Below, in pieces: positions 12,273 through 26,618 of a DNA stretch of 59,134 nucleotides (within the stretch, counting starts at the first letter, position 1; every line of letters starts with the position of its first letter). This DNA is from Branchiostoma floridae (taxonomy: Eukaryota > Chordata > Leptocardii > Amphioxiformes > Branchiostomatidae): assembly GCF_000003815.2 (NCBI RefSeq), contig NC_049991.1, positions 11,909,773 through 11,968,906 on the forward strand, written 5' to 3'. Position numbers and translations under genes: made by a program. Below the pieces are notes generated by a model. That model was not told the DNA's origin, did not search any database, and saw only the letters and a list, made by a program, of their open reading frames with translations.

Positions 12273-15200
12273 ATGTGTCACTTTTTTTACGCCTTCAAGT
12301 TTCGCTGTCTCCAAGGAACTTCTATCAAGTGGTAATACAAGGCTCTAACTGCCCAGTGCATGGTCTGGGCACTGGGCAACTATGTAAACTATAACCTGTG
12401 ACGAGTATGTACTCACATCCACCCACTTTGTTGGCAAGTGATTTCAACAAGAGGCGCAGGTGTTCTTGTATGATACTATTTACCTTGTTCAACTGTACAG
12501 TTGCCACGGTAACCGTCCTACAAACATCGGGAGAAATAACCACTTGTCCCCACTTCCTGCACAAGCAGTTTAATCACAGGTCTGTTTGCTGGTGAGACAC
12601 ATTTATCTGAATTGTCGGGGATATTTGAGGTTCCGTGATTAAAGACGTTGCCCCTTTTTTCGAGTGTACCTAAAAGCCCAAGCCTGGAGCTCCAGGTTGA
12701 GTTGGGGCCTCCCTCCTTAGTGGTCTTTAATACCAGCGCAGTGTTTGCATCTTAGGGAGATTATCTCAACTGTCTGCTATATCTGGGGTCCTGTGATTGA
12801 GTGCAATGCAATAGTTGGAAAGTCAATATAACACCAAGTCACACAAGGCGTGGCGGAACAGTTGACAACTTCCCACAGGTAGTTTTGCTTCACAATAGTT
12901 ACCACAGCTGGTCTAATTGCTCCCTTTCTGTGTGTGAACGTTTACCTATAATCCAGTTATGCCCATCTAATCATAACTCAGTGCATTGTTCTTTCTCAAC
13001 CAGGCACACTTCAAATGAGCGTCCGACCGCGGTTCAAGGGAAGCACGTCATATTCCACTTCCTGTCCTCCCTGACAGACCCAGATTATTTAGCACCGGTT
13101 TCTTTAATCATGTCCACGTCTGTCAGGGGAAGGCCTTCGGTTTATCCATATTCTATGAAGACAAACGCCCCGAGGTCTTGGACACCTATAAATCACTTGT
13201 GCCAACACCTGCTCCAACAGTGTCACATTACACAGGTGTACTTGGGGTTTTGTGTGCGTGGCCCTTTCATCTCCCTCTGCCCCCCATTCACGGGAAACCT
13301 TGCTCGGAGAGGGAAGCCGGGCTCATTGTTTGAATGGGGCCGTCGGAGCAAATGTCAAGATGGAGTTGAAAGGTTTGAACTTTCCAACTCAGGTAGAGTG
13401 GGGAGGGGAGCCGGGGTATCAGGTTACACAGGTGGGGCAGGGAAAGGTTGCGGCACTTTTGTGCGGCTGACATCCCTTATCTCAGGTGTCATCTGCCTGC
13501 AGGACTCCAACTAGCTGTCATCAACCTGGGCAGGGGCTGGCCTTGTTAGGGAGGAAAACAACAGGGTGCCAAACAGATAAAATCACAGTTTCCTTTGAAA
13601 TATCATGTTTATCTCTTGTAGCAGCTTTGAGGTTGTTTCATTTCTGTCAATCTAGTAAGAGTTTATAGAAACAGGAAACAATAACAATCTTTACAGTAAC
13701 TAGTAGGCAGGCTTGAACATGGGATAGGCTTTGCTAGTGTCTTTCTTCACTTCCAATGGTCCAGCCCAAAACCACACATTATCTTGGCATTTTACCAAAT
13801 AATTCATAACTTAGTAAGTACCTGAGCACGTTCCAGTGCATGTTCCCATTAATCAAGCATTTACACTGACTGTTTCTGCTACAAATTGCTACTGATAAAA
13901 CCTGTTGGATGAAATAAAAGCTTCAAAAGAGCAAGGTTTTCATGGAAAGGTGAAGGGACCTGTCTCAAGGCTGCTCCGCATGTCACTGTGTTTATTTCAC
14001 ACTACTTATCTTCTACAAATTCTCCCGACAGTTTCAAGCTGTTCGCCCTTGTACCAAGAAAAAACACTCTCAGTCAAAACCTACAGAGGTTATCTCCGAG
14101 CTTTTTCAATGGACCACCTGGTTTTATAGATCACTCACCTGTGACTGCACCCCTTGGAGGCACAATTGATCAAGAGCAGTTTAATTTATACAGTTCTTTT
14201 ATAAAGACTAGCTGTGCTTTAATGTTCCCTGAGGGGTGGAACATGATAGGGGAGCAGTGATTAGAAAGCAATGTCCACACAACTAGTTTGTCACAAAGAT
14301 CTTGTAGGGAGAAGTTTGGACTGCCAACCCTGTTGACTTCTGTCAAGTAGATAGACTTGAGAAAGAAAACACAGGTTTCAGCGCAGCGGCCTTCGTACCA
14401 AGGATACTCTTATCAAGAAAGGCAAACAATCATGGCTCTGACATTGACCCATCCTACATGCTGCTAACTTTCATTGATAAATCCAGCAGAATTTTAGAAA
14501 CAAAGGCTATTCCTGGATGTCAGAGATTAAGGGGGTACATCCCAGTTTATTTAGTTACCTTCCTCAGTAATGTTCCACATAAGTGACAACTGAAAAGTGG
14601 TAGGACAAATCTTTGGCCAGGTTCCCATACATACAATTTTGCAAGTCCTTTTATCCCTCTGTTTTCATGTCTGATTGAATTGATGTAACATTCAGATTAA
14701 AAGAAAAACTTGGGGTACTTAGAGAATTCCATTATCAATGAAGAACTAGATCAACTAGCCCAGATACAAACCATTAACCCAAATTGCATCATCAGACAAG
14801 TGTAAATGTGTCATGGACAGTCATAAGCATTATGGGGAAAACATGTAGCACTGGGCTACACCAGTTTACATCAGTTCTTAACTAGTTAAGTCATAGAGAT
14901 TTACTAGCCCCTACTTTAGTAAAGCAGCAAATCTTGACAAACTTTAACAAACTTTTTACTACAGGTATAAGTTTACAGGAAGACATTAACTGAGTTTTGC
15001 AATGTATTCATGTATGACTACATGAAAATACATTTTGTAGAGGGAAAATGGAGGATAACAGGTAGACGTAAGAAATAGATGATAGCAAGAAGTAAAAGAA
15101 AAAATGAAAGAAAGAGTGACAAAAAGAAAAGATCAAAGACTCGGTCTATTTGCTATTCAACATCAAAAGCAAGCAGGGTTTCTCCAACAAAGATCATAAA

Positions 15201-16344
15201 TGGAGATAGCAGGAGTGTCAATAGTGGAAGTGGGTCTGACTGGGAGACAGTCAACTTGGTGTGGTTACCCTGGCGAGCCAGGCTGTCTGGCTGACCTTGG
15301 TTTGTTTGCCGTCCCATCCATCATGCCAGCTGTCATGTACAAAGGCACAGCATGGCAGAGACTGGAATACTAAGCAACAGATATGATGGTCTGGCATTCA
15401 CGTTTGAGCCAGATTATACATTTTGTATGGCCTTCTAGGGGATCTGTGGTCAGAAGACTTTTAGAAACTAATAAAGAGTCGTGGAGGTCATTTCGGACAG
15501 CTGAAAAAAAGAAGAGCACACTTGACTAGATAACTCACCTAAAAAGAACACAGAATACCAGTTTTAAACCTACAAACTGATGTAGATATAAACAGTGAAT
15601 AAAGGAACATGTTGCACAGAGATCAAAGTTCTGAATTATACACAAGAATTCTCAGAGTACACTCTATTAGACCTCACATACTTGTTCCAAATATCACTCT
15701 TCCTAACCAGCCTGAGTAACCAGATATTACAAATTTATCTAAGAGATGTATAAAGCTATGAATATCCAAATCGAGCTTAGTTATTCTAAACTTTATGACT
15801 TATCTGAACCATCCGAAATCTCAATATAAGTCTCAGTGGACTTACTTAGGGAAGACATTGGCTTATCAATAACCCTAGTATCTTGAAAGTCTTCCCCAAA
15901 ATCTGTCCCTGATGTATGGACCCTTTTTATGCAGCAACTGCTGTTGCAACCCTACTGCACAAAACCAAATACTAGCAACTCTATTGCTATGGCCAGATGT
16001 CACATCACACATACTTCCCATCAAACTTTACCAGGATGTACCTCCTGTTCAACAAGACTATGAGCTTTCTGAACTATCACTTCACTAGGAGCTAAAACTG
16101 CCATACATGGAGGGACTACAACCTTTCTCCTGACTGGAACTTTCAACCTGACCTCCAAGTTGAAAAGACAGGAAGTAAGAATAGATTCTTAGCAAACAGT
16201 GATGATCCGGCACCAGGTTCAACAATCAGTTGACAAGCTAGTAAATATTCTGTTTCTGAAATTTTCAATATTGTTGCTGAAATTGGAGTATTTTGAAGGG
16301 TTTGTAACAGTGATGTTCAAGCATCACCAACTGCCCATTTGAAA
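12273..16344. other. Non-coding DNA between the foldback element and the SINE head
   Basis: The longest open frame (12801-13514) shows no known domain, no conserved motif and low-complexity composition changes, so it is not called a gene. The stretch holds a 14-bp perfect palindrome (12683-12696), several E-boxes (for example 13232, 13427, 13482), a purine-rich run near 15089-15138, and TCF nonamers at 15130-15138 and 15620-15628. Confidence 0.65.
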
Positions 16345-16425
16345 TAGTCCGGACATAGTTCGGCGTAGTGGTATTAAATGGAGTTGGAAAAGTTGGCAGG
16401 CCCGAGTTCGATTCCTGGGGGCCAG
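16345..16425 (+). mobile_element. tRNA-derived SINE head (A and B boxes)
   Basis: An A-box-like TTCGGCGTAGTGG (16359-16371) is followed 34 bp later by a B-box GTTCGATTCC (16406-16415). The T arm can form with one mismatch (CCGAG/CCTGG around TTCGATT). The acceptor and anticodon stems do not close well, so this is a pol III SINE relic rather than a tRNA gene. The 3' tail and target duplication were not found. Confidence 0.5.
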
Positions 16426-16568
16426 GAAACTGTTTCTACTCGCCCCTAATGTTTCAACTTTCAATAGAGAAACTTTGACTGAACTACTTAGTAACAGTAA
16501 ATATTTTCCCACCTTAATATATCTCAAATCTTCACTTGTCAATCTTTGAATTCAAGTTCTATCAGTAC

Positions 16569-16672
16569 CACTTCTAGTCTGTGAAACACAAACTCTGCTG
16601 TCTGGGGCTGTAACTGGCCCCTCCCTCGCGGATGTTGGGTGGGTTGCTACAAGCAACATTTAATCAGGCTAT
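16569..16672 (+). repeat. Dispersed repeat, copy A (about 104 bp)
   Basis: This aligns over its whole length with 26619-26722, sharing GGGCTGTAACTGGCCCCT, GCGGATGTTGGG and AATCAGGCTA blocks, with scattered substitutions and a small indel. It contains a short hairpin (GGGC...GCCC). It lies about 140 bp after the SINE head and may be the body of that element or a separate family. Confidence 0.8.
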
Positions 16673-19600
16673 ACCACATCTATCCGAATAGAAGCTATTG
16701 AAAATTTTGATTTTATATTGTGCTAAATCTACATTTTTAATGAAAGCAGATAATGGGTTTAGTAAAGCCTAAACATTGTACCACCATGTCAGCAAACTCA
16801 TGTAGCACTTTCATGTCCATGCCAGGCCCCATTGACATGTGAAATTTCCCCGCCACAGAAAAGTAACAGTCAACATTTAACATCAATTATTTCACCATTC
16901 CCCTGCCTCATGTAATGGTTGGAGTGGGACAGTCAATATTGTTATGGGCTCAATAGGGAAAAGGGACCAATCCTGTTGTCTACCTCCCAGGGTATCAGTA
17001 AAAGTGATTTCATATCATTGCAGATTTATCTTATTTAGAGTGTCTTTTCTTTAATAATTTTCTGATTGTCACAGGCCTCAATTGACCTGAAAATTTGATG
17101 CCTTTTTATATATAGCCCTTTTAGGATTTGAAAAATGATTTTGCCATTTGTCACATATCTTTGGCACAGTTTCGACTTTTGTCCTGCAATACGTATGATA
17201 TTTGCAATTTTCTTTTAATATAATTTTTCTCTTAACAACTGTACAACATGGTTCTCAAAAAACTTAAGTACCACACAATCAGCACAGTAATTACTTGAAT
17301 CACTGTTAATGCCTACTCAAAAAGGGCACACCTCTCTTAACAGCAATTCTGCATTCCTACTTCTTAAGAAGATTATCCCATACTTTTCCACACCATTGCT
17401 AAATTTTGCTGCTCAAACATTTCTGGCATGCATGTTGAGTATGAAATTGACTGCTTGCTCTTTTGTTTGACCCTTCTATACATTCTTGGCATAACTTTTC
17501 ATATCAGTGATCATTTTAAGATGCAGGTGGTAAATATACATTACAGCTTTATATTTCTTGGGGAATGTGACACCTTATACTACACAATACCCCTGTACTT
17601 CTTGTACTGTTACATGAAATTCCTAAGCCGACATCTCTCAACTATGAAATAATCATCACTTTTCACTCCTCTTTTTAGATCTGATGCAAATTTTGCGATT
17701 AGTGGACACATTCTGACGGGTGCAGTGGTGCAAACCTTAATTGGCGTAGATTATTGCTTCCGCAGCCTTTGTTCTTCTGTTTCCCCGCCAGTCAAAGGGG
17801 CATGACTCCTCGACCTGGGGAACCTTGGGCGGGACGAACCATTGTACTACACAGGGGGTAGGCTATAATCATGGCACAGCGAGTACCCGACATGATTTCA
17901 GGCTGAGAACATCAAGGTACTGTACCTACAGTGGAAGATACTACGGAACAGAATTCAATGCTCTTTCTCCCATGCAAAGTTACCAACAGTAAGGCAAAAC
18001 ATGCAGGGCCCATCAAAAATCAGGTATACTTCATTAAATACATGATGCTATAAATCATTGAAAAATTTTTGCAAAATGACATTTATAGGAACACCTTTCA
18101 GCTATTGAATATCATACAAGAAAAGGTAAGGCACACTTTCTTTAAATTTTCAGTATAGCCAGAGCCACTACTGCAGACTACTTTTTTCTGGTCTGTCACC
18201 CCTCTGAGCTCAGTGGTTAGTCCCAGCCCTGCAGGAGTTGGCAAGAGGTGTATAGATCAACCTGGCAGATGAAAACATCAATAGAAAATAGCCTGGAGCT
18301 GCTGACAAGATTATCCACACAAAGGATACCAGAGCATCAGCTCGTGTGGCAGACAATGGGCACACAAAGACAACATGTTAACCTTGGAGACAAAAATCTG
18401 TTACCCCTCAGGCAATGGAATATGGCACGCAAGAATAAATATCAGACAAATAACATCAACAAGTGTGAGAAGATATGCTCTGGTCTTGTACTTTTGCAAA
18501 GCATATTTTAACATCGTTAATGACAAGATACATTTTTGAGAAAACTTGATAAATCAAGTTATATAGTCACTGAAAGGTGTGCAGTTCAGGACCTTCCGCT
18601 GTTTCACTCACACACCATTGAACAAAAGTTTTACAACAACACCCAGGTCAAAGGGTGCCTACTGGTGATGTCAGAAATGGCTCATGTATTTCTGGGAATT
18701 TCTGACTGAAACATTATCGTGCGTAACCTTCCCACAGCTGCCCTTCCGTGGCACTTGATATAGCAACATTTGCAAGTCAGGAATGCCATTTCAATATATC
18801 AAACACACCTGAACGACAGGCCTTCAAGTCCCACCCACAAGCGAGCGAGGAGGTTAAAAAGGAGAAGTGAGGTTTACCTACACAAGGAAGCTACTGATAA
18901 AAAACTTTCCAGGGACCACCCATATGTACTTTTTCCTTGTCAGAACCTCTTTTGTTACAGAAAGTGTTGCTCTATATGACTCAGAGTGTAAATGTTTTAT
19001 TCTCTGTTGTGGGCGTTGTCCTTAGTGTTTTGGGAAAAATTGTCATAAATCATAACAACAAAGTTTGGTATCTAAAGACAGAGGTAAAACCTAAAGGTCA
19101 CAGGCATTTTGCATTCTGTTACTTACAAACTGTGACTCATAAACTGTTACAACATTAAGCTAATCTCGGGCACAGAGATCTAATATTTACCTACGATAGT
19201 GCCACTCCTGTTTTACTTTTCTATGATGCAATCTTTCTGCTTGTATGCCACCTGTCAACTTTGACGGATCCTCCGTGCTCCACACATTGATGTCGGGAAA
19301 TTATTCTTCTGCGAACCAATCGCAGAGGGACACCGACCAAACAGAGATATTACATATCCCGACAACCTTCAGTCGGCAACGTTTCCTTCCTTTGTTTCAT
19401 ACATATCATACAGACTGATTAATAACTGATGGAACGTGATAAAAGTTGGCAGCACTCTGCCACTCTATAAACACTGCCCTGGCACAACGCCAATTGTTCT
19501 GCAAACCTACAACCTTTCATAAGTACTTCTTATTGTTTTACTAAATAACGTAACAACTTTTCCTTCCATCCACAAAAGATTACGAGAAGAAGCATCATGG

Positions 19601-21590
19601 AGATGGAGGAATTGACCAATGGGAGATAAGCTAACCACATGGCACCACTACTTGGGGTTATCCCGTCCATCTTACCTCCCTTCACCTGGTTGGTCAGAGA
19701 TAATGTTGGTCAACATGGCCTCGATCTTTGGTATAGTAGTTCATAAGTGACTGTAAGACATTGTCCCTTTCACACGTGGGCAAAATCCACTAGGTTTGTT
19801 TGGGCAATTTTAGTTCCATACTTTGTTTCTGGTTCAAACTTCATAAATGTCTATTGTGGTATCTTAATTGGGTATGGCACCTGTCGTGAACACGAGAAAG
19901 TGCCTAATCATCATTTTCTTAAATTCAGAGTAAGGATGACTTGGTCAAAATCCTCTGACAGGTGCATCTAGAACTTTTTGTCCATGACAGTCATACCTAA
20001 ACCAATTTGTAAAAAATGCTAGAAATCTGAGAAAAACAAAACAAATAGAAAAAAGTTTAGAAATACTGAATCAACAAGGTTTTCTTGAAGCATTTTACCA
20101 TGGAATCTTAAAACTCATTTTTGTATTGCCAAGGTCAGCAACACCTTCCGCAAACACTCTAAAAGTTCCTGTCCTGATGTGGTCAACTGTGTTTTGGTCA
20201 CAAAGGAGGTGAAACGAAGTACACCAACAGAGTTGGACAGGTCCCAAATGCACTGATAACAAAAGAAGATAACGTCACCATACATGTACATAGTGAAGTA
20301 TCTAGGGAAAAGTATTTATGTTGTTATATAATATTTACCTGGCTACTGATAACACCTTTATCTGAAGTGTTCAAAACACACTTCACCACTGGACACAAAC
20401 AAAGACAGCAAGAAGCAGACGTTTTTGTGTCTCAGCTATGGAGTTCGTGTCTTGGTATGTAAATATGTGTGACACCTTGTTGATGACTTGAAAGATATCA
20501 AAATGGACTACCAAAATACGTCTTTTACTTACATATGCTAGCCTCCTTGCATAATCTATACAAAGAGGAGGATTTAAGGGATTGGGTGCTTTTTATTTCA
20601 AGGCCAACAGTCTATGTAACATTTTGTAAAAATATTCTTTAAATGTTTCGGTGTTTTTTTTATTGAATTTCACTGTGTTTGACACATTTCTTTGCGCTTA
20701 ACCCATTTCTAGGATCCACTAACCTAGAATCATGCCTAGTTTATTCATGAGGACAGACTGTCCATAGTTACCATAATATCAAAAGGAAAAACACACAAAT
20801 ATCATGTGTAAAGGCCAATCACACCTGTCAAGGTGAAGTATCATCACCTGGGACACAGGACAAACACTGGCACGCAGCCAGCTCAACAGCAAACCTGTAC
20901 AGATAACACCCATTCATGTCCACACAACGCTGGACAGTCTGCATTTATCTTATCGACCACACCACCAAAAAGTCTGCGCAATCACGACTCTCTATTGCCA
21001 AATCGTTGGTTTATCTAAGGTACGGGGGCGACCAAACATGACGTATAATCCGGCCACGACGGTAAACATTTGCTTGTTGTCTTGAATTGTTTTCAATCAC
21101 TCAAGCAGATTTGTACACAAAGGAAATGGGCTGTTTTATCAGAACGCACGACAAAAAAATCTGACGCTTGAGGGAACTCAATAGTTTACATTTCATCTCC
21201 GGCTGGGTTGACGCCTTCCGGTGAAGATTGAGGGAAGGGAAAAGTGTGCCGTTTTTCACCAGCACCTGAGCAGGAGGGGCTATCGCTTACGTACAGATGA
21301 AAGCTTCTGACAACACGTTAGCGCAAAATTGATATCTAGTGATTGTGAAGTTTGCAGGAACTGGGTTAGCCTACAACATCGCGGCCTAGTTAGGAGGTCG
21401 GCATCGCATCTTTCACCATGACTTCATTCACCAACATGGTATCATTACAGTCAGAAGGAACTTAATTAAGAAAACAATGTCAGTGTGCCAGGCCGCAAGT
21501 TCTGTAATGGTACCTAAAGATGATAGAATTGTAGGTGGCTGAAAACAGAAAATGTTACAAATGGAATGCCTGATATGGCTTGAAATACCC
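16673..21590. other. AT-rich non-coding DNA, no gene seen
   Basis: There are only short frames without recognisable domains. The stretch holds a consensus Gli nonamer GACCACCCA at 18914-18922, an imperfect inverted repeat with TGTCGGGA at 19291-19298 and its complement at 19357-19364, and scattered CACCTG E-boxes. Confidence 0.65.
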
Positions 21591-21594
21591 ATAT

Positions 21595-21877
21595 GCAGGT
21601 TAGTGCAGGTAAAATTGTGCGTAAGTATTTCTGGTGTCTACCTGCACCTAACCTGCACTGGTCAATGTACTGGGTTTTATACATAAAATTAAATGTGATA
21701 TGATGTAGTGTATGTGGATTGTTATTTGCTGCTTTGACTGTTACCACCTATAATGTATAAAAGAAAATATAGCAAATGGTTCCTGAACAGTTTTAGTATG
21801 ATCCATACTTCCTAAATTCAGAGTGGTGCAGGCAAAATTTGTCTGGTGCAGGTAATTTTCAATGTTACCTGCACCAG
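21595..21877. mobile_element. Inverted-repeat element(s) built on GTGCAGGTAA
   Basis: Two foldbacks share the same motif. The first pairs 21595-21611 with 21639-21656 (one indel); the second pairs 21843-21855 with 21865-21877 perfectly (13-bp arms, 9-bp loop). Further GTGCAGG copies lie between and after them (21823, 21879). This looks like one interrupted or two nested copies of a short non-autonomous element. The boundaries are uncertain. Confidence 0.55.
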
Positions 21878-21899
21878 TGCAGGTGTGCAGAAAAAAAGT

Positions 21900-24800
21900 A
21901 TTTCGAGCCCTGCATGGTTAAGAGGTATAAATTCTTCATTAGCACCGTGTTTGCCCTTGTCCAGATCCATGTAAACTTTACCTACCATTACTTGGGTGTA
22001 GGGCTCCGGTGTGTTTGTCGGCTGCCAGGAGTGGACAGTTTGAAACACTTCAGAGTCTGGGGTCTCCATCAAGGGTCTGCCTGCCACTGTCAACACAGGA
22101 GATCCAGCATTACTCACTCACTCATTAATAATCACGGCACTGGAGATGTCTTAACTTTCTTACGATTGTGGGGAAAGGGGACGTTTTATCTTAAATATTA
22201 AGTCAAAGAGGTGTTATTGGTTGACTCCTAATGGGTCAAGATAAGCAATATCAGGATTGGAAACAAACCAATTTTGTTAAATGATATTGATCATATTTCA
22301 AAACAAATCTCTTTAAAGCCTCACTCACTCCCTCACTATCCATTGCATGATTATACTGCTGCTGGGATCCCTGACGCAGTTTTTCTTTTAAATCCTGCTA
22401 TTTATAGAGAAAAATATTTAGGAGACTTCAATTCAAAAATTGGAGAAAAAATCACTTTTCATTCCTGAGCATCAAGGAAAAAACATATCCATCGTCAAAA
22501 ATTCCCTCCTTTCCTACTATGAATAATGAGGTCTCTTCAGCGATATGAGTCTGAAATATTTGCCCTTGTAACATATTTGGGATGTTTGTTGATATGAGGA
22601 GGAACACCTTGACCCTGTTGGGATAAGGTGTTTCCTCCCAGGACACTTCAACACTCTCACTTGTGGGCTGGGGGCTATGAAATTGTCAGGACATATAGAA
22701 AGTGAATGGGTACAAATATCAATGTCTGTAATACATGTGGTTAGCTACAGAAACTGCTGGGACTATAATGAGTGACTAGATTATTGTCTGTGCATCACTG
22801 AAAAACGAAAATAACCAAAATCAACAAATCCTTGAAATTACAAGTGAATGACTGAACTATCCTTACACATTAGTTGGTTATCGTATTACACGTCCACCTG
22901 GCATATACTAGTAGCAAGTGTACAGCGTTGTGGACTTTGCCAAAGATATTGAAACTTGACATACATTCTCGACCGCCCCCCACCCCCATTCCTAAAACTT
23001 GACCACTCCTCCTTGGCATGGCACCGTTAGAACTGATGCTCTCGGGAGGTTTTAGTGAAGTACTGAGGATGGAAAATACTTTAACTTTATATCAACGCCT
23101 TATAAAACAAAGAAATGTTACAATTTAGCTCCTGCTTTAGCCCTTTAGGAGCCACAGACGAGACAGCTCCAGAGTCCAGCTCGGAATGGTGGTTCCTTCA
23201 GTCATACGTCATCCCCGGACAGTGCTGCTCCGTTGCCACGCTTGTAGCCACACCCAGCAACCAATTTCGGTGGAGTACATGGTCTACATCATAGTACATG
23301 TAATAATATTGCGCCATATCATCCTTTATATGTGCGTGTGTGTGAACAACTGAATGAAGATACAAAATAACATGTACATACGTCACAAGGGAACAAACTT
23401 TGTTATTATTACAATGTAACGTTAATATGAAGAACGTAACGTTATACTGAAATAGGTTCCGAACCTGAAAAGTCTATCTCTAAGATACTGTAACTGCTTT
23501 TAAACTGACTCCTTCAAATATTAGCATCACTAACGAGGTAATAATGTATTAAAAACACAAGCAATGGCACAATTGGTAACGTATCTTTTAAATAATCCAA
23601 TTTATAGCCAATGTACAGTCAATACACATTTCTGGACGTAAGAACTGAAAAATAAGGACATGCGCATAACAGATTTAAACATGGGGAATTCCGCAGGTAA
23701 AATAGCGAACGTAATGCGGAAAGATGTAAGCAAATATTTCCTTGCCACCAACAAACATGAAGCGATGGTTTCTAATGTTTGTACTGAGTGGGTGGCCTGA
23801 GTTTTCCGTTCAGGTGGCGGATACTGAAGTGGTGTGAGGTACTATACCCTCGGAAACAGGTGCATTGTTTTCCTAGAAATGAGCACGTACATGTTTTTGT
23901 TTACGGAACCGAATCATGAAGAAAAGCGCCCCCGCAATTGGGTATAGATGACATTGAAGAAAGAAGCCCTGTCAAACAGAGAAAGTTAGAAGTTTGTGCC
24001 ATATGAGGGTAAAAGCGCGCACCCTTCTCAGTGAAAGCGCGAAAAGTACTTGATCCATCTTTAGCATCTTTAATTTCACGGGACTTAGTTCGAGGATCTG
24101 GACACAGGTGAGGGATTTCCAAACACTTGTGCGCGATCCCGATGTGTGAGGGGCCCTGATCCGGAGGGAAAGTCCAGAGTGAAGTGCCTGTGGATTGACC
24201 CGCCTACGTAAGCTGACAGGTGCTAGGTACTTGTAAACAACTAAACATCTCCCAACGATGTTTACATGGCAGTGGATCAAACAGGTGGTCTCGTCCTCAT
24301 TCCTTCAGTCAGTTCTCAAATAGATATGTTAGGACAGAATCCGTGATACGTTTTATAATTGGAAGGCCTTGCACGGTATTTCTGGTTCTCTTCTACACAG
24401 ATTTGTGCCAAAATCAAAGCCAAGTCTGAAACAATACCTGTACTATTGTCTTTTTTCAACAAATTTGCTCAGTGCAATGCCACTTAACCACTTGTCTTGT
24501 CAACATTGACTTTTTGTCTTCTTAGGCCTACGTCACATTTCCAAACCGGGACCCGACCGGGCAGCTTTCGGTATGATATAAAAGACACCAAACTACACAA
24601 GAAGATATATAAAGATAAAAAAAGTCATGGGCATTATTTGTGTATATTTTTTATTTGTATATATTTTTACGTTTACATTTGTAGTTTTCGTTTCCACAAG
24701 TTGTGACGTTACCTAAGCTGGACTTACAATCGGATTTGGGCTAAAAATGCCATTCCAAGCTCTGTGTGATGGCTTCGTAAGTTGAAAAAAGACTTAAGTT

Positions 24801-25665
24801 ATGGTTATTTTGACAGCTTCAAGAAATTATAAGTCATGAAGGGTTTGGCCGACAGTTTGTTGAGACGCAACCACCTACACAAACAGTTACGTCAAGTCAT
24901 GTCCTGCGTTTTGTGTTTCTTTCCTTCAGACCGCTGCGATAGGAGTTTCCACATACCACGCCAACATTCGGAGCCTTCCTTCTAAAAACAGTCATCTATG
25001 AATTTAGATATGGATCATCAACATCAGGAAAACTATACGGTTGTTTCCACTTCCGAAATCTCTGACATCTGTCTGAAGCTGGACATCTGCCATGTCGTTA
25101 CGGGCCTTCTAATCTCAACAAGGCTTAGCATGTACGATAGTCCTAATTAATTTATCCACGAGTGGACTGACTGGGCCAGACCACTTTGAGGTACGTTTGG
25201 TGTAAGTCGATCTTGCCAAAAATAGGCTCTGTGGCGACAGGAAACATTTGAACACCTGTCAGGTTGACGTGCGTGCACCTATAACGTTACAATAGGAAAT
25301 ATTTGATTCGGTGCGTCATTCATCTCAATATATCTGCTCCTTTTGTCCGTCTTGTTTGTGAAGTGGCACGGTCCGAAAGGTGAAAAGATCGCCCACTTCA
25401 TGCTCGAGGACCTATAAAATTTGTCGTCGGTACCTGGACCACACACGGTGGGGACAAGGCTGCAAATCTTCCCGCCTGGGTCTGTGGTCCTTCAAGTCTC
25501 GTCTTTTGTAATTGAGAGAGAAGTGTAGATGTGATATGTGTTTGGTTTATCGGAATGTCTGCGACCTCTTCTCTTTGTATCCAGTACAGGCGGGGTATGA
25601 CATTCACAGAGAAAAATCCGGATGGATCAGACAGCCCCCCCCCTCCCTTAAATCACAGGTATACG
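21900..25665. other. Non-coding DNA, no gene seen
   Basis: There are short frames only, the best being 120 codons at 21839-22201, which overlaps the repeat element and resembles nothing known. E-boxes are denser at 23811-24286 (CAGGTG at about 23811, 23858, 24106, 24219 and 24281). Confidence 0.65.
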
Positions 25666-25784
25666 TAGCCTGGATACCAGACCCGAGCCCGATCTCAAAA
25701 CTATCTAACGATAGATGCCCGATGTAAAAAAAAAACTATCTAACAATAGATATTTTTGAGATCCGGCTGGGTCTAGTAAGGTTA
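25666..25784. mobile_element. TA-ended MITE, diverged copy 1
   Basis: It starts TAGCCTGGATACCAGACCC and ends with a diverged complement of the same sequence (GGCTGGGTCTAGTAAGGTTA). The interior carries a duplicated AACTATCTAACRATAGAT unit separated by an A-run, making it longer than the other copies at 26463 and 46468. Confidence 0.75.
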
Positions 25785-26462
25785 CTGAGTATGATGATGA
25801 CAAAAGTTGAATACAATAAACACGAAAAACTCCAATCGTTATGAACTGAATGAACATTTCACGAGGCACCTGACAATTATAATTATGAGCCTGTTAAACC
25901 AAGCAGGTTTTATCAAGATAAAACCATGTTGATTAAACTAGATGAATCTACAATAAAAAAAAGTCTGGCGAACGGTGCATTTGTATGTCATAAATCTATA
26001 TATAAACAATTGGTTGTGAAAACGTAATTTCTATTAAAGAAAATAAATCTGATTTCACGCCGGATATTTGCCATTGTTACCGTTCGTGTAAACTTGGCCT
26101 CACAACAGAAGTGTCGACAGTACGTCAGACCAGTCGGTGACCCGTGGATTTACAGAGGTCCTTACCCAGACTCCTTCCATGGAGTGAGACGTAAACTGTA
26201 AATGTCGCGACCGGAAGTTCAACCTGTAGATCTACCAAATTTACAAGCGTTCCTAGGCTGCCGCTTTCATACTGTCAATCAGCTGCCGATTGATTACTGG
26301 GAGTTAGAAAAAGATTTGAAGTTAGCGCGTTCCACACCCTTCTCTTGCAAAATAAATGCTTTTCATTTTCAATGCTTATTTTCCATCTGGTGTGGAGAAA
26401 GTTTTGTTGTTGTTGTTATGTCTTCCTACTACCTTGTAGTACATCTTTGTCAATCAGTAGTC

Positions 26463-26552
26463 TAGCCTGGATACCAGACCCCAGCCCGATCTAAAAAAAT
26501 ATCTACACGATAGCTATTTTTGAGATCAGACTGGGGTCTGGTATCTAGGCTA
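26463..26552. mobile_element. TA-ended MITE, copy 2 (90 bp, nearly palindromic)
   Basis: It runs from TAGCCTGGATACCAGACCCC to the matching end ACTGGGGTCTGGTATCTAGGCTA, with inverted arms that pair over about 30 bp with few mismatches, so the element can fold almost completely. TA at both ends suggests a TA target site, as for Tc1/mariner-derived MITEs, but no transposase source is visible. Confidence 0.85.
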
Positions 26553-26618
26553 TCAGCAGTCCAGAGCGAAAAATATATACAGGGCAGACATTTATATGAA
26601 TTTCCGTTGGAAACATCA

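Noticed and set aside
12801-13514. 237-codon + strand open frame
   Set aside because: It has no conserved motif, a mixed composition and no splice context, and it overlaps other frames of similar quality. It is treated as chance.
16345-16425. Functional tRNA gene
   Set aside because: A and B boxes are present, but acceptor and anticodon stems do not pair properly; a SINE head fits better.
26202-26465. 87-codon frame beginning MSRPEVQPVDLPNLQAF next to an ETS site
   Set aside because: The first part looks protein-like, but the rest becomes low-complexity and hydrophobic without homology, and no splice partner was seen.
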